Assembly: GCF_018343775.1 (NCBI RefSeq)
Contig: NZ_CP074349.1
Location: 2,656,001 to 2,720,000, forward strand
Direction of reading: 5' to 3'
Length of the DNA stretch: 64,000 bases
Source of the DNA: Pseudomonas cichorii
GTDB lineage: Bacteria > Pseudomonadota > Gammaproteobacteria > Pseudomonadales > Pseudomonadaceae
Below the pieces are notes generated by a model. It saw only the letters and a list, made by a program, of their open reading frames with translations. It was not told the origin of the DNA and did not search any database. Shown here piece after piece: positions 17,727 through 26,446 of this stretch (positions are counted from its first letter, which is position 1; the number at the start of each line of letters is the position of its first letter). The translations under genes were made by a program, and so were the position numbers.

Positions 17727-18310
17727 GCGAGCCCATTCGCAGCAACGGATTTACCAACGAAGTGTTGGGCTGGAAGGCCTGGTTGCCCACGGTGCAAGTG
17801 GACAGCGCCACGCCGGAGCAACTGGCGGTACTGGAAGAGAGCCATCCCCAGGCCAAGACGTCGGATTACTACCTGACACTGGTCCATCAGCCGCAGATCC
17901 TGCGTCAGCGGTCCGTTGCGTTCAACGCGATCATGTATGCGCCGGGCGGTTTGTCCCGTGCGGAGCGCGAACTGGCCAGTACCGTCGTGTCACGAGTCAA
18001 TCAGTGTGTTTATTGTGCTTCAGTGCATGCCCAGCGTTTCGAGCAACTGGCCAAGCGCAATGATGTGATTGCGCAGATATTTGCCGATCCACAGACGTCG
18101 GGAACCACGGAACGGGAAAAGGCCATTGTGCGCTTTGCAATTGATCTGACCCTGGCCCCGGCTGCCTTGGGCGCCGAACATATCAGGCCGTTGCGTGAGC
18201 AGGGGCTCGATGATGGACAGGTACTGGATCTGATCCACGCCATTTCCATTTTTGCCTGGGCCAACCGGTTGATGCTCAATCTGGGTGAGCCGCTTTATCC
18301 AGCAGTGTGA
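17723..18310 (+). CDS. Alkylhydroperoxidase-domain protein (Avi_7169-like)
   Basis: The protein is 195 residues. The motif V-N-Q-C-V-Y-C-A-S-V-H-A (residues about 89-100) holds the redox-active CxxC and His of the AhpD/CMD fold, so peroxidase or disulfide chemistry is possible. It belongs to the uncharacterised peroxidase-related group and matches in size and context the 'alkylhydroperoxidase domain protein, Avi_7169 family'. Last gene of the operon. No signal peptide, so it is cytosolic. Confidence 0.75.
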   Translation: MSEPIRSNGFTNEVLGWKAWLPTVQVDSATPEQLAVLEESHPQAKTSDYYLTLVHQPQILRQRSVAFNAIMYAPGGLSRAERELASTVVSRVNQCVYCASVHAQRFEQLAKRNDVIAQIFADPQTSGTTEREKAIVRFAIDLTLAPAALGAEHIRPLREQGLDDGQVLDLIHAISIFAWANRLMLNLGEPLYPAV

Positions 18311-18386
18311 AAGATTGTTTCATTTTTGATAAAAAACTTTGTCCGAGTGTTGTACAAAATTACCGCTGTAGTATAGCTTTTACAGC

Positions 18387-18446
18387 AGAGCCAGCTGGCG
18401 TGGCGCTGACATTGCCGTTTACGGTATAGACCACGCCACTGGCTCT
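18387..18446 (+). other. Long imperfect hairpin in the leader of 18496
   Basis: AGAGCCAGCTGGCGTGG pairs with CCACGCCACTGGCTCT, sixteen base pairs with one bulged C and a 27-base loop. No T run follows. A promoter-like TTGTAC (about 18351) with TATAGC sixteen bases later precedes it, so the hairpin would lie in the 5' leader of the chalcone-isomerase-like gene. Alternatively it terminates the upstream operon. Confidence 0.4.
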
Positions 18447-18495
18447 TCCATCTTTCTACCTGTGGGTCATCCCGCAGGCACCACAGAGGCTTCAC

Positions 18496-19005
18496 ATGAT
18501 CGCGTCGCGCTGGTTGTGGCTGGTGCTTCTGCTCAGCGGCAGCGCATTTGCCGATTGGCGTGAAGCATTGCCTGATTCCCGTGTCGTCGGTTCCGGCGAC
18601 TTCAGTGTGTTTGGATTCCGTATCTATTCGGCCCGTCTTTGGAGCCCTGCAAAGCCGTTTGTGGCGGATGCTCCCATGGCGCTGGAGCTCACTTATCATC
18701 GCGACATCGACCGGGAAGACCTGGTGGATGCCAGCATCGATGAGATCCAGCGTATTTCCGGATCGGCCGTCAGCGATCAGCAGTTGTCCGTGTGGCGTCA
18801 GCAGATGCAGCAGTCTTTCGTCGATGTTCAGCCAGGCATGAAAATCACCGGTGTCTACCTGCCGGGACGTGAAGCGCGCTTCTATGTAGGCCCCAAGCTG
18901 CAGCATGTGGTCCAGGATAGCGAGTTCGCCAAGGCGTTCTTCTCCATCTGGCTGGACCCCAAGACCCGCAACCCCGATTTACGTGAGCAATTGCTGGGTA
19001 AATGA
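18496..19005 (+). CDS. Chalcone isomerase-like family protein, exported
   Basis: The protein is 169 residues. A signal peptide (MIASRWLWLVLLLSGSAFA, cut before DWREAL) is followed by the bacterial chalcone-isomerase-like fold: FGFRIYSARLWSP, ELTYHRDIDREDLVDASIDE, and GVYLPGREARFYVG. The bacterial members are periplasmic and of unknown activity; they are not assumed to make flavonoids. The gene stands alone and is convergent with moaA, with a shared terminator between them. Confidence 0.8.
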   Translation: MIASRWLWLVLLLSGSAFADWREALPDSRVVGSGDFSVFGFRIYSARLWSPAKPFVADAPMALELTYHRDIDREDLVDASIDEIQRISGSAVSDQQLSVWRQQMQQSFVDVQPGMKITGVYLPGREARFYVGPKLQHVVQDSEFAKAFFSIWLDPKTRNPDLREQLLGK

Positions 19006-19060
19006 CGCCTCAGTAAAGCTTTTATGAATGTGTCCTTCGTTGACCAATTGCCAAACAAAA

Positions 19061-19091
19061 AGCCCAATGAAACCAGCTGTTTCATTGGGCT
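19061..19091. terminator. Bidirectional intrinsic terminator
   Basis: A perfect 12-bp stem AGCCCAATGAAA/TTTCATTGGGCT with a 7-base loop sits between the convergent genes for the chalcone-isomerase-like protein and MoaA. It is followed by TGTGTCTTT on the plus strand and flanked by A residues on the other side, so it can act on both transcripts. Confidence 0.85.
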
Positions 19092-19149
19092 TGTGTCTTT
19101 AATGAGTTCTTTGTGTTTCAGGCCGGTATCACTTCTGTCGTCCTGGTAA

Positions 19150-20148
19150 CTAGCCGCCTGTCATGTTCATGAAACGCACGACCTGCACATTGTCATCAAG
19201 CGTGAAGTTATGGCTCCATGGTTTGAGCTGCATGGCATCGACTATGGCCTTTTCCAGCTTTTGGGGCTGGCCGGGGTTGGCCCGCAGCACGGCTTTGAGG
19301 TCAACCGAATGCTCGTTGCCCAGGCACAGCAGCAAACGGCCTTCCACCGTCAGGCGCACGCGGTTGCAGGTGCCGCAGAAGTTATGGCTGTGGGGAGAGA
19401 TGAAGCCGATGCGAATATCAGGGGCTTCGGCCAGGCGCCAGTAGCGCGACGGGCCCTGAGTCGAGTCGGTGGACGAAACCAGTGTGTAGCGCTCGGCGAT
19501 GCGCTCGCGTACCTGATCGCTGGAATAGAACGACTCGGCGCGGCTGTGTTCGCTGATGATGCCCAGGGGCATTTCCTCGATAAAGGAAACGTCCAGCTTG
19601 CGGTCGATAGCAAAGGCCAGCAGATCATTGATCTCATGATCGTTGCGGCCTTGCATCACTACGCAATTGAGCTTGGTGTGGGTGAAACCGGCAGCATTGG
19701 CAGCGTCGATCCCGGCAATCACCTTGCTCAGATCGCCGGTGCGTGTCATTTCCCGGAAACGTTGCGGGTCCAGACTATCAAGGCTGATGTTGAGGCGAGT
19801 GACCCCGGCGTCGAACAGCGGCCTGGCCAGTTTGTCCAGTTGAGAGCCATTGGTGGTCATGCACAGTTCCCGCAGGCCGGGCAGGGCGGCGATGCGCTTG
19901 CACAGGTCGACGATACCGGCACGTACCAGCGGCTCGCCACCGGTCAGGCGTATCTTGCGGGTACCCAGGGCAACGAAGCGTTCGGCAATCTGGTGGATTT
20001 CTTCCAGGGACAGGATCTGCTGGCGAGGCAGAAATGTCATCTCTTCGGCCATGCAGTACACGCAGCGAAAATCGCACCGGTCGGTGACCGACATGCGCAG
20101 ATAATCGACTTTGCGTGCAAAACGGTCCATCAGGACGGGATCTGACAT
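19150..20148 (-). CDS. moaA: GTP 3',8-cyclase MoaA (molybdenum cofactor biosynthesis)
   Basis: This 332-residue radical SAM enzyme performs the first step of molybdopterin synthesis, GTP to 3',8-cyclo-7,8-dihydro-GTP. Residues 25-33 hold the radical SAM cluster motif C-D-F-R-C-V-Y-C, and RLTGGEPL lies near 67-74. The C-terminal second cluster is C-G-T-C-N-R-V-R-L (about 259-267) with a later Cys in LLCLG. The C-terminus ends Gly-Gly, the tail needed for catalysis in MoaA. The ribosome site AAGGTGAG precedes the ATG. It is monocistronic here; other moa genes are not in the window. Confidence 0.97.
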   Translation of the reverse strand: MSDPVLMDRFARKVDYLRMSVTDRCDFRCVYCMAEEMTFLPRQQILSLEEIHQIAERFVALGTRKIRLTGGEPLVRAGIVDLCKRIAALPGLRELCMTTNGSQLDKLARPLFDAGVTRLNISLDSLDPQRFREMTRTGDLSKVIAGIDAANAAGFTHTKLNCVVMQGRNDHEINDLLAFAIDRKLDVSFIEEMPLGIISEHSRAESFYSSDQVRERIAERYTLVSSTDSTQGPSRYWRLAEAPDIRIGFISPHSHNFCGTCNRVRLTVEGRLLLCLGNEHSVDLKAVLRANPGQPQKLEKAIVDAMQLKPWSHNFTLDDNVQVVRFMNMTGG

Positions 20149-20237
20149 CTCACCTTCTCAATATGCTGTAGCCGTAAGCTTGCTGAGTCCAATTGCCGCA
20201 GTCCAATCGCTTGTGATGATGACATGATCGACTGGAT

Positions 20238-21590
20238 CTATGGCGTCTTGCTATCGCCTGCCGAGCGACGTTCGTAATGCTCCAGCAAAGGCTGGATGCT
20301 AATGCCATGCAGCAGGATACTCAACGCAACCACCGACAACGTCATCCCTATGGCGGTATGGACTGCATCTTGCGGTAAACCGTGGGTCAAGGCAAAGCAC
20401 AGGTAATAAAGGCTGCCGATTCCACGTATGCCGAACCAGCCGACCAGAGCCTTCTGGCGCCGGTCCAGCAGGCGTCTGCCCACCAGCAGCCAGACGCTGG
20501 CCGGACGAATGATGCAAAACAGGGCCAGACCCAGACCAACGGCTCGCCAGTCCCAGTACAACGCCAGAGCTGCCCCCAGCAGGGTAATCAACAGTACCTC
20601 CATGGAGCGTTCGATCAGACTGCCGAATGCCAGCATATCCCCCATCATGATTCCGGCAGCCAATTGCGACTCGCTCAGGTCCTCGCCCTCGGCGACCGTG
20701 GCCTTTTCCTGATTGGCGGTCATATGGCCAATCACCGGCTGAGCAACATGCTCCGAGGGAACGTGGGATTGAGTGATGCGCGCCTCTGCCTGTCTCAAGC
20801 CGAACCCTGCAGTGAATACCGAGAGAAAACCAAAGGCGCCTGCGCCTTCTGCCACCACGTAAGACAAGGCAATCAAGGCCAGTGCGAGAAAGTCATTGGG
20901 TGAAGTGGTGCTGTCTGAATTCCTGATCCGCAGGAAGATCATCAGATGCCCGACGCCACGGCCCATGCCGTAGCCGATCAACATGCCGGCCGGTACGCCC
21001 CAGACCAGACTCTTGAGTGCCCAGTGCTGAATCCATCCGGCTTCCAGCCCGCCATTGCTCATATACAGCAAGGCAAAGATCACGAACGGAAACGCCGTGC
21101 CATCGTTCATGCCTGCTTCGCCGGAAAGTCCGAAGCGCAGGCGGTCCTGATCCTGGGCATTGGTCACTTGAACCAGCCCGGCCAGCACCGGATCGGTGGG
21201 CGAAAGCATGGCACCCAGCAGCAGCGAGATACCCCATGACAGACCGAACAGGTAATGCGCAGCCAGGCACGTACCAGCAATCGTGGCAAGCATCACCGGG
21301 CCGGCCAGCCAGTACGCCGAATGCCAGGCTTTGCTGCGCAGCGGCTGTCGCAACTTGATCCCGGTATTGAACAGCGAAAACAGCACTGCAACCTCGGTCA
21401 GACGCTCCAGCCAGTGCCTGGCTTCATGGACGTCCAGCTTCAGCATATCCAGCCCCATCGGCCCAATGGCGAAACCGAACGCCAGGCACACCGCCGACGT
21501 CGTGACTGGCAACCAGCGCAAAAAGGATGAGGTCAGTGCCAGTAGCATCAACAACGCGCCGAGCACAGTCATGCAGATAGTGAAGCTCAT
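20238..21590 (-). CDS. Cation:proton antiporter (CPA1 type)
   Basis: This 450-residue inner-membrane protein has about twelve hydrophobic spans. The sodium/hydrogen exchanger landmarks are present: a P-T-D-P-V-L-A segment near residue 130, GLSGEAGMNDG near 157 (membrane-embedded acidic pair), and GWFGIRGIGSLYYL near 385. A hydrophilic insert at about 280-305 (HMTANQEKATVAEGEDLSES) lies in a cytoplasmic loop. It probably exports Na+ or K+ in exchange for H+. No partner genes adjoin. Confidence 0.85.
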   Translation of the reverse strand: MSFTICMTVLGALLMLLALTSSFLRWLPVTTSAVCLAFGFAIGPMGLDMLKLDVHEARHWLERLTEVAVLFSLFNTGIKLRQPLRSKAWHSAYWLAGPVMLATIAGTCLAAHYLFGLSWGISLLLGAMLSPTDPVLAGLVQVTNAQDQDRLRFGLSGEAGMNDGTAFPFVIFALLYMSNGGLEAGWIQHWALKSLVWGVPAGMLIGYGMGRGVGHLMIFLRIRNSDSTTSPNDFLALALIALSYVVAEGAGAFGFLSVFTAGFGLRQAEARITQSHVPSEHVAQPVIGHMTANQEKATVAEGEDLSESQLAAGIMMGDMLAFGSLIERSMEVLLITLLGAALALYWDWRAVGLGLALFCIIRPASVWLLVGRRLLDRRQKALVGWFGIRGIGSLYYLCFALTHGLPQDAVHTAIGMTLSVVALSILLHGISIQPLLEHYERRSAGDSKTP

Positions 21591-21686
21591 GGAGTCACGC
21601 CCATCGCCATATCGTCCTTAAAGTAGGGCGCATGAGGGTGTGACTGTGGGGTGGCGGGTTAGTTGAAGGAATCTGACAGTGGGAGA

Positions 21687-21726
21687 CGCGAATGAGTGGT
21701 GCGGGACGCCAGCGCACTCATTCGCG
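21687..21726 (-). terminator. Strong hairpin ending the ABC/dehydrogenase operon
   Basis: A perfect 12-bp stem CGCGAATGAGTG/CACTCATTCGCG with a 16-base loop starts eight bases after the stop of the binding-protein gene. The GCGAATGA core also resembles REP arms. There is no long T tract, so it may act as an mRNA-stabilising hairpin as much as a terminator. Confidence 0.55.
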
Positions 21727-21733
21727 CTGAGTT

Positions 21734-22786
21734 TCAGCGCTCGATGCTGCGACTCCAGCGTGCATTCCACTCGGGACGAATCTGGTTGACCTGATCCCAG
21801 TCAATGGTCACGGCGGTTTCCAGGTATTTCTTCATGGCCTGGACCTGATCGCGGGTCTTGTCAGTGGTGGGCGTATTGGGGTTGGACGGGATCTGGTCGC
21901 CAAGCTCCAGGGCCGGGGCCTGAGCTTCGGCGGTCAGCAGGTAGGCTGCCAGCTTCTGGGTCAGTTGCGGCTGGTTGTTTTTGGCGATGGCACATTCGGC
22001 GACGTTCAACACCACGGCGCCTTCCCTGGGCTGTGCGTATTCCACGGGCACACCCTTGATTTTCAGGGCCGTGACCTGAGTCGGTGTCAGGGGAAATAGG
22101 GCGGCCTCGTCGGTCTGTACCATCTCGGAGATTTTTGCCGAACTGGCGATGTATTCCAGCACGTTGGGGCCAATGGTTTTCGGCCAGGCCTTGAAGCCGG
22201 GTTCGACGTTGCTCTCGGTGCCGCCCTGGATACGGTTGAACATCAGAAAGCCATGCAGGCCAAAGGTCGAGGATGCCAGTGACTGGAACACGACCTTGTC
22301 CTTGAAGCGCTTGTCAGCCAGATCCATCCAGGAAGCAGGAGCGCTCCAGCCTTTTTCCTTGAACATGCGGGTGTTGTAGGCCAAGCCTGTCACACCCAGG
22401 CTCACGGCGGCAGCCTGATCCTTGATTCTGGCCTGAGGGGGCAATTCGGCCAATGCCGCGCTGGGTTGCAAGGTATCGCACAAGCCCATGGAAATGGCCC
22501 GATACATGATGCCGTCATCAAGGAATATCAGGTGCATCTGCGGATTGTCCTTGCTGGCCTGAACCTTGGCCAAGATGTCCGAAGAAGTGCCGGGCACGAT
22601 CACGACCTTGACGTTGTTGGCCTTTTCAAAAGCCGGCAGCACATGATCGGCATACAGGCGCTCCATGGTTCCGCCGTTCATGCCCAGGTACAGCGTCGTT
22701 TCAGCCAGTGCAGGCTGCGAAGCGAGCAGGGCGGTGAGTGGCAGGCATGACAGGCCTGAGAGTGCGATACGTTTGGCAATCTTCAT
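21734..22786 (-). CDS. Periplasmic solute-binding protein (polyamine/opine-type ABC importer)
   Basis: This 350-residue protein starts at 22786, where AGGAAGG lies seven bases upstream and a signal peptide begins (MKIAKRIALSGLSCLPLTA, cleaved after ALA near residue 28). Longer in-frame starts would hide the signal. Family-1 solute-binding fold of the PotD/iron-binding type: VPGTSSDILAKVQASKDNP and SLGVTGLAYNTR are typical. Unusually it is the last gene of its operon, overlapping the FAD subunit gene by four bases. The ligand is presumably the substrate of the dehydrogenase encoded upstream. Confidence 0.85.
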   Translation of the reverse strand: MKIAKRIALSGLSCLPLTALLASQPALAETTLYLGMNGGTMERLYADHVLPAFEKANNVKVVIVPGTSSDILAKVQASKDNPQMHLIFLDDGIMYRAISMGLCDTLQPSAALAELPPQARIKDQAAAVSLGVTGLAYNTRMFKEKGWSAPASWMDLADKRFKDKVVFQSLASSTFGLHGFLMFNRIQGGTESNVEPGFKAWPKTIGPNVLEYIASSAKISEMVQTDEAALFPLTPTQVTALKIKGVPVEYAQPREGAVVLNVAECAIAKNNQPQLTQKLAAYLLTAEAQAPALELGDQIPSNPNTPTTDKTRDQVQAMKKYLETAVTIDWDQVNQIRPEWNARWSRSIER

Positions 22787-23967
22787 TTGGGCGACCTTCC
22801 TCTGTGTATTGGAATGACGTTGCTGGCAAGTACGGGGGTAATGGCTGGTGTTTCCGGGATCTGGAAGCGGCCGATGGAAAAGGCTTCGATGGCAATCGAT
22901 GACCGACCATGGCAGACCCATTCGGCCAGGGCTTCGCCAGCTGCCGGACCAATCTGGAAGCCCGCGCCGGCAAAGCCGAAGCCGTGCAACAGGCCGGGTT
23001 GGTGCAGACTGGGGCCGAGCACCGGTTCACGGTCGGGCAGGTAGCCCTCGGTGCCGCTCCAGGTGCGGATGGCGTGGGCGCCAGCCAGTGGCGGGTAGAG
23101 TTCGACGGCGTTGCGCAGGATGTCCAGAATCGCTGCCTGTCCCGGTCGGGCGCGCAACGGGTCCTGGGCGAATCCCTGACCGCCGCCCAGGATGCAATTG
23201 CCTCTGGCCACCTGCCTTGCATAGATACCGCCACCTTCGACCCCGGTGCTGACATCCATGAACATGGGCAGTGGTTCGGTCACCAGCATGGCGGGATAAC
23301 CCGAATACATGGGCACGGGTTCACCGAATTGTGCCGCCAGCGTACCTGCCCATGCACCGGCGCAATTGAGCAGCCAGGGAGCGCGCAATTGCAGGCCACT
23401 GGCTGTGCGGACGATGAACGCCTGACTGTCATGTTCCACGTCGATGACCTGAGCCTGCTCGAAGATCTGCGCACCTGCCTTGTGCGCCGCACGGGCGAAG
23501 GCCGGTGATACGAGGCGCGGGTTGGCATGCCCGTCGTCCGGGCACAGTGAGGCGCCTACGGCGACATCACCGGCCCAGGGGTAGCGAGCCAGCAACTGTG
23601 TGCGATCAAGCAGTTGCAGGCCCAGGCCAAAGGCCCGGCTGGCTTGTTCGTAGGCGCGCAAGGCATTCATGTCCTGTTCGTTGCGGGCCAGTTTCAGGTG
23701 CCCGGAACGCACGTACTCACCGTCACTGCCGATCAATTCATGCAGGATTCCCCATAGCTCGTGGGCCCGCTGTGACAGAGGCAGTTGGGACAAAGGCCGA
23801 CCCTGGCGCCTGACGCCGCCGTAATTGACTCCGCTGGAGTGTGAGCCGCAGAAGTCACGCTCCAGCAGCGTTACCCGCTTGCCCTTGAGTGCAAGCATCA
23901 GCGCAGCAGAGGCGCCGACGATGCCGCCGCCAATGATCAACGCATCGGTTTCCATGGGGCGGCTCAT
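22783..23967 (-). CDS. FAD-dependent amine/opine dehydrogenase subunit (HcnC/OoxB-like)
   Basis: The protein is 394 residues. N-terminal FAD-binding motif ALIIGGGIVGASAAL (residues 8-22) and the D-amino-acid-oxidase/glycine-oxidase fold. Landmarks are LLNCAGAWAG near 200 and a C-terminal GFAGAGFQIGPAAGEALAEW. Homologous subunits are the catalytic flavoproteins of octopine/nopaline oxidase and of HCN synthase (HcnC). Gene ends overlap those of both neighbours by four bases. With the two following subunits it forms a membrane-associated dehydrogenase acting on an amino substrate. Confidence 0.8.
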   Translation of the reverse strand: MSRPMETDALIIGGGIVGASAALMLALKGKRVTLLERDFCGSHSSGVNYGGVRRQGRPLSQLPLSQRAHELWGILHELIGSDGEYVRSGHLKLARNEQDMNALRAYEQASRAFGLGLQLLDRTQLLARYPWAGDVAVGASLCPDDGHANPRLVSPAFARAAHKAGAQIFEQAQVIDVEHDSQAFIVRTASGLQLRAPWLLNCAGAWAGTLAAQFGEPVPMYSGYPAMLVTEPLPMFMDVSTGVEGGGIYARQVARGNCILGGGQGFAQDPLRARPGQAAILDILRNAVELYPPLAGAHAIRTWSGTEGYLPDREPVLGPSLHQPGLLHGFGFAGAGFQIGPAAGEALAEWVCHGRSSIAIEAFSIGRFQIPETPAITPVLASNVIPIHRGRSPK

Positions 23968-25337
23968 GCTTCAGTCTCCAGGCCGAACGGCAGCGGTTTG
24001 ATCGGAGCCTGGCCGCGCAGTCGACCAATGTTGTCCAGCCTGCGATGGCTTTCCCGGGCAATGATTTCCGCCGCAGCCATGCCACACATGCGGCCCTGGC
24101 AACGCCCCATGCCGACCCTGCACATGGCCTTGACCCGATTGATCTCCCAATGGCCTTCTTGCACTGTGGCTCTGATCTCGCCTGCGCTGACTTCTTCGCA
24201 GCGGCAGATGATGGTTTCGTCGGGCACTTTGGCGGCCCACTCGACAGGGAACGGGAAGGCCGTCTCCAGTCCCAGGCGAAAGTGCTCGATCTTCTGCAGT
24301 CTGCTTTGCAGGGTTGAGAGGCGGCCCTGGTCGATAGAGTGCCCGCTGTCTTCAAGCAGGCTCAGTGCTGCCAGCTCTCCGCTCATCTGTGCAGCATCGG
24401 CGCCCATTATTGAAGCACCATCACCTGCCAGATAAACGCCTGCGACGCTGCTGCGTCCCGCATTGTCGCGTGTCGGCAGCCAGGCCCGGTTCAACGGGCT
24501 CCAGCCGAATGTGCAGCCGAGCATATCCGCCAGTTGGGTTTCGCTGCGCAAGGCATGGGCAAAGGCCACGGCATCGCACGCCAACTGCTTTTGCTGGCCC
24601 TTGTGTTGCCAACGCACGCCAGTGACGCGCTTCTCACCTTCGATACGCTGCAGTGTCGCGTCCTGATGCACCGGTATGCCATGAGCCGTCAGCCATGCCC
24701 GGTAATAAAGGCCTTTGGCAAGGGTGGCCGGTTGATTCAGCAAGGCAGGCAAGGCCCGGCATTGTGCGCTGAAGGGGGCGCTATCGAGCACGGCCACGAC
24801 TTTGGCCCCGGCCTTGGCATATTGATAAGCCACCAGATAGAGCAGAGGGCCACTGCCACCCAACACAACGTTTTCGCCGATGGCACAGCCCTGATACTTC
24901 AAGGCGATTTGCGCAGCGCCCAGGCTGTAGACACCTGGCAGTGTCCAGCCTGGAACGGGGAGAATGCGATCCGTTGCACCGGTGGCGACAATCACTTGAG
25001 AGAAGTCGATCTGCCCGGCACGCAACTGACTCAGGGTGTCGAGCCTGCCGTTTTCGGCATTCCAGACCAGTGTCTGCGCACGATAGTCGATGCTGTCGGC
25101 CAGATCGTCCATGGCCTTATGCACTGTAACCGCCTTGCCTGCTTCAAAGCCGTACAGGTCCTTGGGTGAGCGCTTGAAGTTCTCCGGCTGACGGCGATAA
25201 ATCTGCCCGCCGCCGCGCAGGCCTTCGTCGATCAGGCAGGGTTTTACGCCATGTTCGAGCAAGGTCTGCGCCGCCCGGATGCCAGCAGGGCCTGCGCCGA
25301 TGATGACGACCTTTCTGAGGTCAGTGTCTGTGCTCAT
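23964..25337 (-). CDS. FAD/NAD-binding dehydrogenase subunit (HcnB/OoxA-like)
   Basis: The protein is 457 residues, taking the ATG at 25337, where it overlaps the ferredoxin gene; the open frame extends far upstream but that is not coding. Residues 9-24 (KVVIIGAGPAGIRAAQ) bind FAD. VVLGGSGPLLYLVAYQYAKA near 160 is a second nucleotide site. The C-terminus has a BFD-like [2Fe-2S] motif: C-R-C near 380 and C-R-V-G-M-G-R-C-Q-G-R-M-C further on. This is the architecture of HcnB and of opine oxidase subunit A. It likely relays electrons from the FAD subunit. Confidence 0.8.
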   Translation of the reverse strand: MSTDTDLRKVVIIGAGPAGIRAAQTLLEHGVKPCLIDEGLRGGGQIYRRQPENFKRSPKDLYGFEAGKAVTVHKAMDDLADSIDYRAQTLVWNAENGRLDTLSQLRAGQIDFSQVIVATGATDRILPVPGWTLPGVYSLGAAQIALKYQGCAIGENVVLGGSGPLLYLVAYQYAKAGAKVVAVLDSAPFSAQCRALPALLNQPATLAKGLYYRAWLTAHGIPVHQDATLQRIEGEKRVTGVRWQHKGQQKQLACDAVAFAHALRSETQLADMLGCTFGWSPLNRAWLPTRDNAGRSSVAGVYLAGDGASIMGADAAQMSGELAALSLLEDSGHSIDQGRLSTLQSRLQKIEHFRLGLETAFPFPVEWAAKVPDETIICRCEEVSAGEIRATVQEGHWEINRVKAMCRVGMGRCQGRMCGMAAAEIIARESHRRLDNIGRLRGQAPIKPLPFGLETEA

Positions 25338-25624
25338 GACTGACGCCCCGGTTCGCGACTGACTATCTGGTCGGCTTGCAACAGGGTCGAGCAGGCCCGC
25401 ACCCGCTGCCCGTCTCCCAAGCGTACCCAGCATTCCTGGCAGGCTCCCATCATGCAGAACCCTGCACGGGGTTCTGCACTGAAATCGCTGCCGCGCAGAT
25501 GCTCGCTCGCCGTCAGTACGGCGGTCAGCAATGTATCGCCTTGCAACCCGCTGGCGGGCTGGCCATCCAGGGTGAAGGACAGGGCCGGACGGTCGAGTTC
25601 GACCAGTCGTTTCAGCAATGCCAT
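25334..25624 (-). CDS. [2Fe-2S] ferredoxin-type subunit (HcnA/OoxX-like)
   Basis: The protein is 96 residues. The cysteine set C-M-M-G-A-C-Q-E-C, with a further Cys in RACSTL, is the plant-type [2Fe-2S] pattern found in HcnA and the small subunit of opine and proline dehydrogenases. A GGAG ribosome site lies upstream. It completes the three-subunit enzyme. Because the set sits inside an ABC importer operon, a catabolic role fits better than cyanide production. Confidence 0.8.
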   Translation of the reverse strand: MALLKRLVELDRPALSFTLDGQPASGLQGDTLLTAVLTASEHLRGSDFSAEPRAGFCMMGACQECWVRLGDGQRVRACSTLLQADQIVSREPGRQS

Positions 25625-25648
25625 TGAATATGCGCTCCGGGCCTGAAG

Positions 25649-26443
25649 TTAATGTTTGCCGACCAGTACGCGATCCAGGCCATAGACCCGGTCGAGCAGA
25701 ATCATGGTGGCGGCGGTCAGCGCAATGACCAGCGCGGAAACGGCGGCCATCATCGGGTCGATGGATTCGGTGGCGTAGACGTACATGCGCACCGGCAGGG
25801 TCTGGGTCGCTGGCGAGGTGACGAAGATCGACAGGGTCACCTCGTCGAAACTGTTGATGAATGCCAGCAGCCAGCCTCCGGCGACGCCAGGCAGGATCAT
25901 CGGCAGGGTAATCTGGCGAAACAGCGTGAAGCGGCTTGCACCCAATGACTCGGCAGCCTGTTCGGCGCTGCGGTCGATGCCGATGGCGGCGGCGATCACC
26001 AGTCGCAACACATAAGGCGTAATCACCACCACGTGGGCCAGGATCAGCCATGTAAAGCTGCCATTGACACCCATCAGCGCAAACAGTCGCAGCATTGCCA
26101 CGCCCAGCACCAGATGCGGAATGATGATCGGCGACAGGAACAGCGCATTGAGAAAGTTGCGCCCCGGGAACTCATGGCGAGTGATGGCCAGCGCAGCAGG
26201 CACGGCAATCAGGGTGGCCAGCGTGGCAGAAACGAAGGCCAGCATCAGGCTGTTATAGAACGAGTCGATGAAGTCCGCCCGCTCGAAAACCGCCTTGAAC
26301 CAGCGCAGCGAGAAGTCGGTGGTGGGCAGGCTCAGGGTGTTTTCCGGGGTAAAGGCCACCAGGCATACAACCCCCAGTGGCGCGAGCATGAACACCACGA
26401 CCAGCGTATGAAATGACAAGGCCAGAGGACCGTTCTTGGACAT
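25649..26443 (-). CDS. ABC transporter permease (PotC-like)
   Basis: This 264-residue inner-membrane protein has six spans. The EAA loop (EQAAESLGASRFTLFRQITLP, shown in part, near residue 155) marks the ATPase contact. Typical of the second permease of polyamine/opine importers. Three bases separate it from the preceding permease gene. A GGGGGA ribosome site precedes the ATG. Confidence 0.9.
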   Translation of the reverse strand: MSKNGPLALSFHTLVVVFMLAPLGVVCLVAFTPENTLSLPTTDFSLRWFKAVFERADFIDSFYNSLMLAFVSATLATLIAVPAALAITRHEFPGRNFLNALFLSPIIIPHLVLGVAMLRLFALMGVNGSFTWLILAHVVVITPYVLRLVIAAAIGIDRSAEQAAESLGASRFTLFRQITLPMILPGVAGGWLLAFINSFDEVTLSIFVTSPATQTLPVRMYVYATESIDPMMAAVSALVIALTAATMILLDRVYGLDRVLVGKH

Positions 26444-26446
26444 GGA

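Noticed and set aside
22783..25624. Hydrogen cyanide synthase hcnABC
   Set aside because: The subunits resemble HcnABC, but the surrounding importer, IclR and RidA genes fit a catabolic opine/amino-acid dehydrogenase better.
23964..26051. A 695-codon frame as the full HcnB-like gene
   Set aside because: The first 238 codons run opposite the normal frame of the PotC-like permease and ferredoxin genes; the real start is at 25337 with an ATGA overlap.
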